DNA of 64,000 bases, taken from the NCBI GenBank assembly GCA_032718475.1, contig JAUCBJ010006711.1, forward strand, positions 124,001-188,000, in the 5' to 3' direction. Origin of the DNA: Nemertoderma westbladi. Its lineage: Eukaryota > Xenacoelomorpha > Nemertodermatida > Nemertodermatidae. Position numbers and translations under genes: made by a program. The notes beneath the pieces were generated by a model. That model had not been told where the DNA came from, did no database searches, and saw only the letters and a list, made by a program, of their open reading frames with translations. This document shows positions 49,648 to 59,622 of the stretch, piece after piece (the stretch's first letter is position 1; every line of letters starts with the position of its first letter).

Positions 49648-49964
49648 TTGCTAAACTCAATTTACACTCCTACGTAATATAGCCGTCACCATGGTTTCTA
49701 AATGCTATTTTCCAGGCTTCACAACTTTTCAAATTACTGTTTATCTATAGACGAATTCTAAAACGCGTCTATACACAGCGTCTGGAATTGTCTTGGGTTC
49801 ACTTCTAATTTTTAAAATTTTGTAATTTTCCAAAAATTTTGAAAATAAAATTTTGTTTTGATACCCACCAGACAAAACTCAACGCAAATCACCACAACCC
49901 CGCTCCTATGCATTTCCTTGTATTTGCATACGAGGAATGCATACGATGTGAGTTGCGTCCAACA

Positions 49965-52900
49965 CTAACTCTGTTTTGAGACAGGAGACAAATTATAATC
50001 TCCCGTCTCGATACGTGTCTCCTCTAATAACACAATATCTTGGACCGGTCGGTCCAAGGTGTGTAAACCATTAGTTTTACACTTTTTTGGGTGCGGACAC
50101 TTGCACCTAATTTTCACAGTGACTGTGCGCACTATGTTTTGCACGTCTGGGTGTGTGTGCAAGATCACTCCAGTCTCCCAATACTTTCTCTTGACAATGG
50201 GTTCGGTTATCAATACGTAGTCTCCCTTTTGGAGACTCCGAACCGTTTTGTACCACTTTGTTCTGGTGGATATGGTGGGAAGATAGTATTCCCGCCAATA
50301 TTCCCAGAATTTGTACGCGACTAATTGAGTCATTTTCCAGCTCTTACGACTATATAGGTCGGCACTAATGGGTTCTGATGCCGGCACAAGAAATGCTGGA
50401 CTCTGCATTAGCAAATGATTCGGCGTTAATGCAACACCGTCTGGCAACATAGCTATCGGCCTCGAGTTTAGGGTATGCTCGATTTCAATGAAAGCTGTGA
50501 CCAGTTCGTCGTCGGTAAGTTGTTTGTTCACAGGCAATGTTTTGGCAATGGCCTGTTTTACAGAGCGAACCAAACGCTCCCAAATTCCTCCTCTCCAAGG
50601 ACTTTCTGGAGTATTAAATCTCCATTCTACTCGTTGCGGCAAAAGTGCTGCAGAAATTTCCTTATTCTGTGCTGCTTTATGAGCCGCGTTCAACTCGCTA
50701 TTCCCTCCGACAAAGTTTGTACCCTTGTCAGAGTAGAACGCCTTTACTAGTCCTCTCCTGGCCATAAATCTCTTTAAGGCCAGGAGCAGAGATTTGGTCG
50801 ACATGTCTGCCACACGCTCGATATGTATGGCTCTACTCGCCATACATGTCAGTAGCAGACCCCATCGCTTGTGGGTCAGCCGTCCACTCTTTGCTTCAAT
50901 CGGACCAAAACAGTCCACCCCTGTATTCGTAAAGGGTGGGTCATATGCCTGCACTCTCGCTTCCGGGAGTTCAGCCATCTCCTGTTCCAATACTCTGGCG
51001 TTCACCCTCTTGCAAACCAGACAGGCGTCATACATAGTGCCGACTGCCCTGCTTGGCTGCAATAGAATGAATCGCTGTCTCGCTGCCGACAGACAGTGTA
51101 ACTTTCCCGCGTGATGCAACCTCTTATGTATATCCCATAGAATCGCTCTTTGCAATTCTATCGGGTAACTAGGGATTATCACTGGGAACCGAAACTGTGA
51201 GTTTATGTCGACAGTCTGGATTCTCGATCTATGACAAATCAAACCCTTATGGATTAATGGACTCCATTTTCTAAGGGGTTTATAGAGAACTGGTCGATGA
51301 GCCGATAATAGATGGAATTCTTTCGGGAAGGCACACATTTGATAATGTTTCAAATGCTTTAATTCCGCTTGATCAATCTCATCCTCTGTCAGAGGTTGTT
51401 TCAATTTCCGAATTCGCTCACTATTGGTGCTCAATGGTTCTCTCAAATGTTTTGAATGTTTTAAACAAAGGTACGAAACGTATCGGCTTAACCACGCAGG
51501 TCTTTTACAAATTGTCAGCCAAGAGGCAGACGAATTTAGTAATTTGTCATAAATACTGCATGACTCTAATGCCAGCGACGGTTGTCCGCTAACTAATGGA
51601 CGTTTCGAATCCAAACCCGCAGGTTTGGAAACCAAAGGATCCATTGTGTCGGTCATTTTCTGTCCGTCACTTACCAATTGTGACTCCGGTTTAGTCTGTA
51701 AGGGCGGTTTTATGTCATAACTTACCCTTCCTGACCTAATAGTCACGTAAGTCTGTTGGTCTGACAGGTCTCCGGGCCGCTCCAATGACTCTTCAGGCTG
51801 CTCCAATGACTCTTCAGGCCGCTCCAATGACTTAAGTTTGGCTTTAGACTTCGACTTAGAGACTTTCTCCACTTTGACTTCTGCATCTTCAGGCATCGGA
51901 TTGGTCACTATCTTTAGTCGCTCTGGCCAATGTTCCTGTGTCCTCGTTAGAAAATCAGGTCCATGCAACCAAAACTCCTGCGACTCTTCCTGACAGAATT
52001 CCGCCGGCATTGCACCTCTCGAAGTTATGTCGGCCGGGTTCAACACTCCCGGACAATGTCTCCATTGTTCCTTCGTCGAAAAGTCAACGATCTGAGCGCG
52101 TCTATTGGCCACAAATGTCTTTAGTGCAATATTGTCGGCCGCAATGTATACTAACACCAAGGATGCGTCCGTCCAATAGAATAAGGTCAATGTCGTGTCT
52201 AACTCCTCAGTTATTTGCTTACTTACCTCGACCGAAACTACAGCCGCCTGTAACTCTGCACGAGGGACAGTCATGTATTTGACCGGCATTGTCTTTGATC
52301 TAGAAGTCACAAAAGCCGTCTCAAACTTGTCCTGACTTACCTCTCGGCGAAGGTAGGCTACCATACCAAAACCGGTGTCACTTGCGTCACTAAATAGGTG
52401 GAGCTCTAAATCAGCTGGGAATACCAGCTGATTCGGAAGGTAGGAACGGGGTACATCTATATTTTTCAATAGATGCAACTCGGCTTCCCACTCCCTCCAC
52501 TGCTTTGCATGTATAGGAGATATTGGTTCGTCCCACTCTAAGTCGGACAACCAAATTTTCCTCATGCACGCTCGTGCCTGTAATATAACCGGACTGATAA
52601 AGTTCATCGGGTCAAATAGTCTACTCAATGTCGATAAGCAAATCCTCTTAGTCAAAACTTTGTCTGGGCTACTGGGCTCAAATCTAACTCTTACCTGGAA
52701 CTTATCTGAGTTCGGGTTCCAAGCGAGTCCCAGTACTCGCGCCATGGGAATTGGTTCTACCCCCAATTCTATGTCTCCGCTCCCGCGATCCTTTACCGGG
52801 AACGACTCTAATAGGGCCTCCGAGTTCGTAGTGAACTTGGTCAGAGGAAATCCCCCTGTAGCCAAGCACTCCTGCAGGCCGTGAGCCACTTCTATGGCTT

Positions 52901-55900
52901 GTTCCGCTGTGTCCTTGGACACCAATCCGTCGTCCATATAGAAGTTTCTCAATATAGACTCGATTACTTCTACTGGATACTTACCAATCTGGGCTGTTGC
53001 CGTTTTCTTTAAAACGAACAGCGTGCCATTCGGACTATCGCGGGCGCCAAATATCCTAACGTACATCTGGTATGTAACCACTGGGCCGGATAAGTCTTCA
53101 TTCTCAAACCAGAGAAATCGAAGGCTATCCTGGTCTGCCTTACAGGCTCTTACCTGGTGGAACATCGCCTCGATGTCACAAGTAAATGCGAATCGCCGCT
53201 GTCTAAAACGCAACAGTATTCCGATCAAATAGTTATTCAGGTTGGGACCATCCATCAACTCTGAATTCAGGGACATACCTCTATAGACTGCTGCGCAGTC
53301 GTTGACTACTCGGACTTTGTCTGGCTTGTCAGGGTGAGTCACATAGTGGTGTGGAAGGTAATAAGTCTGGTCTGTCACCAAGTCAGGGTCCTCTACCTTC
53401 CCAGCAAATCCCTTGGCGAAATAGTTGTTGATCTGGGCGCAATACTTCTCCCTAATGTCCGGATTCTTCAACAACCGAGCCCTTACTCCGTTCAATCTTT
53501 TCAAGGCTAAGTTGTAGTTGTTCTCCAACTTAGGTGGTTGTCGACGCCACAACATTCCAACTTCAAAATGTCCAGTCGGTAGTAGACGTATGGTATCTTC
53601 CATCATCTCCAACGACCGTTTCTCATCAGTAGACATGGCTAGGTCATATCCACCGGGTTCCATTGCGTCCCTATCCAGCCATTCGACGGTTCTAGCTCCT
53701 GTCTCGAGGTCCTGGCGTATCAATTCCTTTTGTAATTCCTCCTCACTGTATTGGAAAATGTCTAGGTCTCGAGATTTAGCCACTTGACCCTCCACTATGT
53801 CTGTATAAGTCAAAACGTTAGTCAAATAGGTAGCGTGGGCCGCTGAACCAGACCCACGGGTCTGATAACAGTAGTCCTCGGGTTCACTATCTGTCCGGTC
53901 ATTATGAAGTGGTTCCGACAACCTAACATTATCGGGAATCAACTCCTCATCTGACTCGCTAAAGTCACTATAGTGGTCAATACAGGTTCTCCTAAACTCG
54001 TCTATGTCTGGTGGTTTTACTAACGGTGGTTGAGCTATAGGCTGTAATTCGTCGTATCTATTCATTGGCTTGTCGCCACCTGTAAACTCATAAGACATGG
54101 GTACTCGTGTATACCAACCTAGTATGGTCCTATGGGCATGTGGTCCATTGACATGCGGCTCAGCTGGTCTCGTTTCCCATATCTGGTGTGCGATCAGCTG
54201 TTCTGCACCAATCAACATAGAAACATTCCTATAACCTACCTGGTGTCTGGGTATCCTGAGCTTGTCAAAATACTCCTGTGCTATGGGACTCATCGGCGGC
54301 ACCTTACCTAACTGCCTGCCGAATCCCTTCATAGCTAGACACTTAAATCCGTCCAATGGCAAAGCTTTCCGTTCTTGTCGAGTATGCTGGTCTCTCGGAA
54401 GTAGGGAATCTAGTTCCACCGAAATTCTGTGTCCCTTGAGGTCACCTACCCCATGCATAGACTTCAACTCTATTTGGATCTCCTCGGCGTCCTGGAAGCT
54501 AGAAACAGCTCTCGCCACTTCCTCGTCGATATACGATAATGTGGACGCAGTGTCCAACATCACATATATTCGCTTCGATCCCTTATCGCTGGTGAGTTTC
54601 ACCGGAATCACGCTAAATATTTCCGACGTGGCCGATGATAAATACGTCCGCGCGCTGGTCGATGAACTATCCGCGGTGAAACCTTGGCAGGTCACTTCTC
54701 TCGCGCTCGACTCGCCATCCTCGTCCGACGAACCTGGTTGGTAACCATCGTCCTGGATGCCAGTGTACGTATTCCTCCTTATCGATACGGGTTCTTTGCT
54801 CCCCTTCCTTTGAGGATTTCGCTGTAAGTAACGGTCCGTTGGGGTATGGAAATCCGCATGTAGCAACTTGTGATGTAGTCTGCCGCATTCCATGCATCCG
54901 TCCTTGCTGTTCGGGCACTGCCGCCGTACATGTCCTGGCGCAAGACAAGCCCAACAGGTGTCCAACGTCCGCACTTGAACTCTTCTCTGTTCTGAATTTA
55001 ATTCCTTGAACCGTCTGCAACTATCTAACTTATGGTCGTCAGATCTTACCTCCTTTAGTAAACAGTATTGGCAACCTACAAATCCATCCGGCAACTCCTG
55101 TTGCTTTAACCTAGGTCTATCTAACCGCTCACCTGACCATACTCGCGAGTCTGATCTAAAGGCTGGGGTATTCGAATTATATCTGTCTACTGAGTTATAA
55201 GTCACAGTGGTCCTGTCATCGTCAAAACTTACCATAGACTTACCGGTAACAGGTTTAGACTCTCTCATATTCTCTTCTGAGAAGTTTGATTTCATCTCTG
55301 CTACTGCGTCTGTGGCTATCATGTCATGAATATGCTGAAGTGTCAATACTTTACCTTGGCCCTCCAACTTATTCTCTAATTTGCGCCATTTCTGTCGGTA
55401 ACGCATGTTTAGACGTCTTATTACGCTCTTTAAAACTTCGGCGTGATCACCATGATGAGGTAGATTCACCGTCCTCAAGATGTCCAATGCGTTCGAAATA
55501 GCGTTCGCTAAATTCAACAGCTCAAACGGAGTTGTAATCCTTCCGCCCTTACCCAAGTCTTCTACTATCGACTGCGCCATCTTGGTTTTATTCCCGTAGA
55601 TGTCGCTAAGCGTCTTCATTGCTAACTCGAATGCTCTTTCGTTGCCGACGAAATTATCAGCAATGGCTCTAGGTTCTCGATGGAGCATCTGAAGCAAATA
55701 GTTGAACTTCTCGTTGGGAGTAAAGGTGCTGTTGGTTAGCTGCTCGTCGACATAGGTTTTAAAGGTCCTCCAGTGCTTGTGGTTGCCCATAAACTTCTGG
55801 GGTTGTTGCGTCGGCAGTCCTTGCCTAGCAGCAAACTTACCTATGTCCCTAAGGGTTGCGTCGTTCCGGGTTAACAAATGGTTTAGTTCCGCAGGGTTGT

Positions 55901-57668
55901 TAAGTCTGGTCCTTTCCCGGTGGTTCCAACTTACCTGCTCCGCGTTGGTCCTTCTTTCCTTATAGTTTCGGGACTTCTGACGTCTCATTTCTTCCTCTTC
56001 ATCGCTTGACTCGGTGTCAGTCCTTAGCGCTCGCGATGATTTGCGCGCCGAGGCCCTGACCCAAGCATCCTGAATAAATCTTTCTGCCGAATTTTCGAAA
56101 TTGGGATTATGGATATTCGGGACAGGCGTCCTTACCTGAGGTCTATGTGGTATAGTTTCCTCCGATATGCGTACTCGTTGACTAGGCTGGACTTTATCTA
56201 ACTCAGGCCTGCTGGGATTAGAATTACTTCTTACCTGGGCTGCTTCCTTTAACCGTAGGTTGCTAAGCATGTCCGTTATAGGTTGGATGTGCGGCGATAT
56301 AGCTTGCGCTAAACTAGCACTTAACTCATCCCTCGTAATAAATTCCTGGCTAGGGTTCTGTTGTATAGTCGGCTCTATCTGAGTAATCCGCTGTCTCTCA
56401 TATGATCCCTCTTCCGGTTTAACCCGGAAGTTCTCCGTCGAACTGGGTCGGCGCTCCGTCCGCGTATTCCAAACCCTCGGGTTCGGTTCGCCAAGTACTC
56501 GTTCCGTCGGAGTTTCTTCTCTAAATTCTCCGTTCTCGCGTTCGATATATAGTGGTGCGGTGTTCCGATGACGTAGATCCTGAGCGATGGGTGAAACACT
56601 AATACCAACTGGCGTGCGATATGTAGAGAATGGTTTAGCGATCCGTGTACTCGTAATAGCTGGACCGAGTATAGGAATTCTGGTCGTCGTTGACTCGCGT
56701 ATAGTCGGAGTTCTCGCTTCCTGTTCGGCCTTCTGCAGTGCGAACAGTTCTCGCAACTCTGTCCCCACACTCGCCCCACATTCTTCGAGCATTCGCATCC
56801 CCTTCTCGGCGATTTCGTTCGCCTTCCTAGTCCGTTCTTCGCTCTCTAAACTTAATCTCGCACTTTCCAACTGCGCCAGTTTACGCTCTTCTTCTTCCCT
56901 CGCTCGTCTCGCTGCGCTCTCTTCTTCTACTCGCGACCTTTCTTCATACAATGCGCGTCTTCTTTTCTCGATCTCGAGTTCGCGTTCCTTGCGTCCGCGT
57001 TCGAGTTGAAGCTCGCGCTCCTTCTGTTCACGATCGAGTTTCTTGCGCTCGCGTTCGGCTTGGAGTTCGCGTTTCTTCGCTTCCTGTTCGCATTCAAGTT
57101 GGAGTTCGCGTTCTCTCTGTTCGCGTTCGAGTTGGAGTTCGCGTTTCTTCGCTTCCCGCTCGCATTCAAGTTGGAGTTCGCGTTCTCTCTGTTCGCGTTC
57201 GAGTTCCTCGCGCTCGCGCTCGGCTTGGAGTTCGCGTTCCCTTTGCTCGCGTTCCGCTCGCTCGCGCTTACTTATCTCTTCCAACTCTCGTAACTCTGCG
57301 TCCAACTTACGTGTGCGCTCCCGTTCCCGCTCGGCTTCCTTCCGTGCTTCCTGTGCACGCAAAACTTCCGCCTGCTGTTCGTCTAGTCGGCGTCTTCTCT
57401 CCTCCGCCGAGTTGTGAGAAACAAGGGATCTAGCACATATTACCTTACCTCGCGCGTGACTAACCTGGGAATCGCCGCTGTCTCTAGATGCATCGTCGGT
57501 TGGAGTCAACGTCCTCTGTTGGATGTTCTCCGTCGTCGGTAGCACCTGACCTGGTACCACCACTCCATTCTGCATCAGCCAGCTAGTAACTTCCCTCTGA
57601 TACCGGCGCTCCTCTTTATCCTGCGTCTCTTCTCGCTCCACTAAGTCTCTCAACTCTGCGTCACTCAC
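49965..57668 (-). CDS. gag-pol: BEL-B gag-pol polyprotein (2567 residues)
   Basis: An intact frame whose nominal start is GTG; it may really be reached from the upstream ORF. In order: a long Arg/Glu coiled coil (about 60-330); capsid-like DUF1759 region (about 630-730, FMGNHKHWRTF); CCHC knuckle CWACLAPGHVRRQC (about 905); aspartic protease with LDTAS rather than D-S/T-G (about 1037); reverse transcriptase with FTCDIEAMFHQV and FYMDDG (about 1574); RNase H with FSDAS and NPADITSRG; integrase zinc region (H-H-C-C near LHHAGKLHC...CLVCKR), then the catalytic triad in GVDCFGP, YSDKGTNF and PWRGGIWE with D-x49-E; and a C-terminal DUF5641-like domain. No stops or frameshifts, so probably recently active. 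The sense strand is unusually rich in AGGTAAG. Confidence 0.95.
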   Translation of the reverse strand: MSDAELRDLVEREETQDKEERRYQREVTSWLMQNGVVVPGQVLPTTENIQQRTLTPTDDASRDSGDSQVSHARGKVICARSLVSHNSAEERRRRLDEQQAEVLRAQEARKEAERERERTRKLDAELRELEEISKRERAEREQRERELQAEREREELEREQRERELQLECEREAKKRELQLEREQRERELQLECEQEAKKRELQAERERKKLDREQKERELQLERGRKERELEIEKRRRALYEERSRVEEESAARRAREEEERKLAQLESARLSLESEERTRKANEIAEKGMRMLEECGASVGTELRELFALQKAEQEARTPTIRESTTTRIPILGPAITSTRIAKPFSTYRTPVGISVSPIAQDLRHRNTAPLYIERENGEFREETPTERVLGEPNPRVWNTRTERRPSSTENFRVKPEEGSYERQRITQIEPTIQQNPSQEFITRDELSASLAQAISPHIQPITDMLSNLRLKEAAQVRSNSNPSRPELDKVQPSQRVRISEETIPHRPQVRTPVPNIHNPNFENSAERFIQDAWVRASARKSSRALRTDTESSDEEEEMRRQKSRNYKERRTNAEQVSWNHRERTRLNNPAELNHLLTRNDATLRDIGKFAARQGLPTQQPQKFMGNHKHWRTFKTYVDEQLTNSTFTPNEKFNYLLQMLHREPRAIADNFVGNERAFELAMKTLSDIYGNKTKMAQSIVEDLGKGGRITTPFELLNLANAISNALDILRTVNLPHHGDHAEVLKSVIRRLNMRYRQKWRKLENKLEGQGKVLTLQHIHDMIATDAVAEMKSNFSEENMRESKPVTGKSMVSFDDDRTTVTYNSVDRYNSNTPAFRSDSRVWSGERLDRPRLKQQELPDGFVGCQYCLLKEVRSDDHKLDSCRRFKELNSEQRRVQVRTLDTCWACLAPGHVRRQCPNSKDGCMECGRLHHKLLHADFHTPTDRYLQRNPQRKGSKEPVSIRRNTYTGIQDDGYQPGSSDEDGESSAREVTCQGFTADSSSTSARTYLSSATSEIFSVIPVKLTSDKGSKRIYVMLDTASTLSYIDEEVARAVSSFQDAEEIQIELKSMHGVGDLKGHRISVELDSLLPRDQHTRQERKALPLDGFKCLAMKGFGRQLGKVPPMSPIAQEYFDKLRIPRHQVGYRNVSMLIGAEQLIAHQIWETRPAEPHVNGPHAHRTILGWYTRVPMSYEFTGGDKPMNRYDELQPIAQPPLVKPPDIDEFRRTCIDHYSDFSESDEELIPDNVRLSEPLHNDRTDSEPEDYCYQTRGSGSAAHATYLTNVLTYTDIVEGQVAKSRDLDIFQYSEEELQKELIRQDLETGARTVEWLDRDAMEPGGYDLAMSTDEKRSLEMMEDTIRLLPTGHFEVGMLWRRQPPKLENNYNLALKRLNGVRARLLKNPDIREKYCAQINNYFAKGFAGKVEDPDLVTDQTYYLPHHYVTHPDKPDKVRVVNDCAAVYRGMSLNSELMDGPNLNNYLIGILLRFRQRRFAFTCDIEAMFHQVRACKADQDSLRFLWFENEDLSGPVVTYQMYVRIFGARDSPNGTLFVLKKTATAQIGKYPVEVIESILRNFYMDDGLVSKDTAEQAIEVAHGLQECLATGGFPLTKFTTNSEALLESFPVKDRGSGDIELGVEPIPMARVLGLAWNPNSDKFQVRVRFEPSSPDKVLTKRICLSTLSRLFDPMNFISPVILQARACMRKIWLSDLEWDEPISPIHAKQWREWEAELHLLKNIDVPRSYLPNQLVFPADLELHLFSDASDTGFGMVAYLRREVSQDKFETAFVTSRSKTMPVKYMTVPRAELQAAVVSVEVSKQITEELDTTLTLFYWTDASLVLVYIAADNIALKTFVANRRAQIVDFSTKEQWRHCPGVLNPADITSRGAMPAEFCQEESQEFWLHGPDFLTRTQEHWPERLKIVTNPMPEDAEVKVEKVSKSKSKAKLKSLERPEESLEQPEESLERPGDLSDQQTYVTIRSGRVSYDIKPPLQTKPESQLVSDGQKMTDTMDPLVSKPAGLDSKRPLVSGQPSLALESCSIYDKLLNSSASWLTICKRPAWLSRYVSYLCLKHSKHLREPLSTNSERIRKLKQPLTEDEIDQAELKHLKHYQMCAFPKEFHLLSAHRPVLYKPLRKWSPLIHKGLICHRSRIQTVDINSQFRFPVIIPSYPIELQRAILWDIHKRLHHAGKLHCLSAARQRFILLQPSRAVGTMYDACLVCKRVNARVLEQEMAELPEARVQAYDPPFTNTGVDCFGPIEAKSGRLTHKRWGLLLTCMASRAIHIERVADMSTKSLLLALKRFMARRGLVKAFYSDKGTNFVGGNSELNAAHKAAQNKEISAALLPQRVEWRFNTPESPWRGGIWERLVRSVKQAIAKTLPVNKQLTDDELVTAFIEIEHTLNSRPIAMLPDGVALTPNHLLMQSPAFLVPASEPISADLYSRKSWKMTQLVAYKFWEYWREYYLPTISTRTKWYKTVRSLQKGDYVLITEPIVKRKYWETGVILHTHPDVQNIVRTVTVKIRCKCPHPKKCKTNGLHTLDRPVQDIVLLEETRIETGDYNLSPVSKQS
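51612..51627. repeat. BEL-B dispersed palindrome, copy 5
   Basis: CAAACCCGCAGGTTTG, in the variable linker between RNase H and integrase, read as K-P-A-G-L. Confidence 0.8.
53849..53864. repeat. BEL-B dispersed palindrome, copy 6
   Basis: CAGACCCACGGGTCTG in the region upstream of reverse transcriptase, read as Q-T-R-G-S. The A-to-G and T-to-C changes in the two arms are complementary (CAGACCC/GGGTCTG), so pairing is kept. Confidence 0.75.
56470..56485. repeat. BEL-B dispersed palindrome, degenerate copy 7
   Basis: CAAACCCTCGGGTTCG in the gag region, with two departures from symmetry. Confidence 0.5.
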
Positions 57669-58414
57669 CTGAGTCGCCTGCGCTTGTGATGCCCATAGCA
57701 GCCAGTTCTCTGTCCTAACTCGTCGGATCGCTCCGATAACTCGCGGTGCTCCAACAAGGCTGCTAAAACCCTGTCGTAAATCCTCGTCGCCACGTCGCTC
57801 GACTGAGACTCTACTGCCTTCTTCGCTAGGACTGCAAGCTCCTCCGTCTGCTTGAATAACGCTGAGTTATATCCTCTTCTAATCTCTGCTAACTCTACCC
57901 TCCCGATGTTGGCTGAGTCGGCCAACATTTTTCTTACCTTGTCCGCCGTCCGAGTTATATGTCCGGCATGCGCGCGAAGTTTCTTCTTTATCGCGATATC
58001 AAGTTCTCTATCACTTACCTGACTTACACTCGGTGGACTTGAAGGATTATTTCGGGAACTACGGGTACTCCTTACAGCCGTTGGGACCACGGCACTTACC
58101 ATACCCACAGGTCTGGAAACCGGGCTCCGGGCTCTCGCTTCTGCTACACTATCCTCCCTATCACTCACCTCTGTCCGGGCTGCCGTACAGTCCTTCCTTA
58201 CAGTAGCGGTAGGGGATCCTAATACTATTACTTGAGGTTGCTGTTCTTCCTCACTAGTCACTGTCTCGTCCTCCTGTTCACTTACGTCAGCGTCACTCGC
58301 TGCGTCGTCATAGTCGGCATTGTCGTCAACAGTAATATTGACGCTATCGTCAGTCGGCGGTCCAGCCGCCGTCTCGTAGCTGTCCTCTAGTGCCTCCTTG
58401 TCTGAGACACTCAT
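57665..58414 (-). CDS. BEL-B acidic gag-like N-terminal ORF (249 residues)
   Basis: First ORF after the leader, starting MSVSDKEALEDS. Residues 1-75 are acidic, the middle is Ser/Pro-rich, and the C-terminal half is helical and basic (IAIKKKLRAHAGH, EIRRGYNSALFKQTEELAVLAKKA), resembling the equivalent BEL-A segment. Its stop overlaps the gag-pol start, and gag-pol is in the -1 frame and open for about 200 bases upstream. The join AGGTGAGTGA also fits a strong splice donor (CAG|GTGAGT). So the proteins may be fused by -1 frameshifting, joined by splicing, or separated by one mutation. I see no canonical X-XXY-YYZ slippery heptamer. The motif V-S-D-x-E recurs three times in the ORF and again at the gag-pol start. 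Confidence 0.75.
   Translation of the reverse strand: MSVSDKEALEDSYETAAGPPTDDSVNITVDDNADYDDAASDADVSEQEDETVTSEEEQQPQVIVLGSPTATVRKDCTAARTEVSDREDSVAEARARSPVSRPVGMVSAVVPTAVRSTRSSRNNPSSPPSVSQVSDRELDIAIKKKLRAHAGHITRTADKVRKMLADSANIGRVELAEIRRGYNSALFKQTEELAVLAKKAVESQSSDVATRIYDRVLAALLEHRELSERSDELGQRTGCYGHHKRRRLR
58100..58115. repeat. BEL-B dispersed palindrome, copy 8
   Basis: CATACCCACAGGTCTG in the acidic gag-like ORF, imperfect. It gives R-P-V-G-M. Confidence 0.55.
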
Positions 58415-58924
58415 AGTCTAAATAATGTTTGCCTTCCGGCAAAATATCTCGCAAAGGTTCGAGATATGATTATAATTTAACCGAAATACGGTCAAATTAT
58501 TTGTCAAATAATCAGTTGGTCCAAAATGTCAAAATAAATTCGCAATGCAATATTGTGAATTTAATGGGGTATATAGTTATAGCAAATACTAGCACAATAT
58601 TTAAACAAAAATATTATTATATAGCTACTATATAGTATTAAATACCGGTATAGCACAAAATAACTCTGAATCTAATACAAAATATTCAAAATATACTTGC
58701 CACCCGAATATTTCTAATTTTATATATATATAGCTCTAATCAACGTAATTTTAATTTCAAATATTATATGTATCCACTAACGCGTGGCTACATCTTCGGG
58801 TTGCGACTCTCTCTAACTCTCTCTCTAACTTGAGCGATTCAAAACCATGGTCGGCTAAACCTAAATATCCTAACTAATAAATTGAGTTCAGCTTCGCAGT
58901 TAAACAACCGATAATTTTTTACTG

Positions 58925-58951
58925 CTTCCACAAACACACTGGTGCCAACAG
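58925..58951 (-). repeat. Inverted-repeat arm upstream of gag
   Basis: Its reverse complement begins CTGTTGGCACCAGTGTG and ends TGTGGAAG, nearly matching 49625-49647. The purpose is unknown. Confidence 0.6.
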
Positions 58952-59599
58952 AACAACTAACCTTGTTTGCTGTGAGATTCCACGTCCGCGTCCAAAGATT
59001 CAGGCCCTTCGCTGATTGCAAACCGAACCCGCAGACCCACACGAACCCCAAACTCAGAAGTTCCGTCTTGCCATGTATCTCCAGATGGTATAAAATAACT
59101 AAGCGGTTACCTAACATACCGGTACAAAACTCTAGAATTTTACAAAATAATTTTGACCGAAACTGAATTCTCGCAAACCTAGCTAATAATTTTCAAAAAA
59201 CTTACTAATTACAGTTTGCCCTAAGGCCTAAGGAACTGCTGTATTCGCAATTAGCAAAAACGCACTACCGTACATTCACTGTATGCAGTACAGTAAGTAA
59301 AACAGTACACCAACCTAACAGCCTAATGATACTGTGTGTGGTACGGCAAAACAAATGTCCCTTCTACCGTCCGCAGTAACAACAATCAGCCTAATGTACT
59401 ACTGTACTATCGTACGCAGCCAGTGAATACAGTAATCTAAACTAACAGCCTAAAAGAATATACTCAATGTTCTACCGTACGCTAGCCTATAGCCTACAGC
59501 AGACGATCACGTGCTCCAATTTATTGCCTAATACTATGATATTACTATCAGCCTAAGAATACTCTATTGACCGCTGCAAGCAACAGCCAATAACGCGTA

Positions 59600-59622
59600 T
59601 TACTGATACGAAGTATCAGTAA
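59600..59622. repeat. 10-bp perfect hairpin in the leader, repeating the LTR junction
   Basis: TTACTGATAC-GAA-GTATCAGTAA. The arm and its flank (AATAACGCGTATTACTGATA) recur at the LTR/leader boundary (59689-59710, AATAATGCGCGTATTACTGATA), so the boundary sequence is duplicated about 100 bp into the leader. Confidence 0.7.

Larger units (their letters stand above)
49179..49964 (-). other. BEL-B pol-ORF2 gap
   Basis: 786 bp with no convincing gene. It holds a 23-base G run on the sense strand, a TATATATATA stretch about 15-30 bp upstream of the ORF2 start, palindrome copy 4, and one arm of an inverted repeat (49625). ORF2 must be made from its own mRNA, by splicing, or by re-initiation; the sequence does not say which. 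Confidence 0.6.
52222..58020 (-). other. Cluster of 5' splice-site-like AGGTAAG motifs in gag-pol
   Basis: On the sense strand AGGTAAG occurs at 52222, 52336, 52690, 53149, 54303, 55045, 55836, 55930, 56131, 56230, 57444, 57933 and 58014 (plus-strand left ends). AGGTGAGT is added at 57663 and 58163. Ten of the 13 fall in the phase read as Q/E/K-V-R/S and three as G-K. I found no copy on the opposite strand or in ORF2. Confidence 0.7.

Noticed and set aside
57665-57880. Programmed -1 frameshift at a slippery heptamer
   Set aside because: GGGTTTTA occurs, but not in the X-XXY-YYZ phase of the upstream frame; no convincing site seen.
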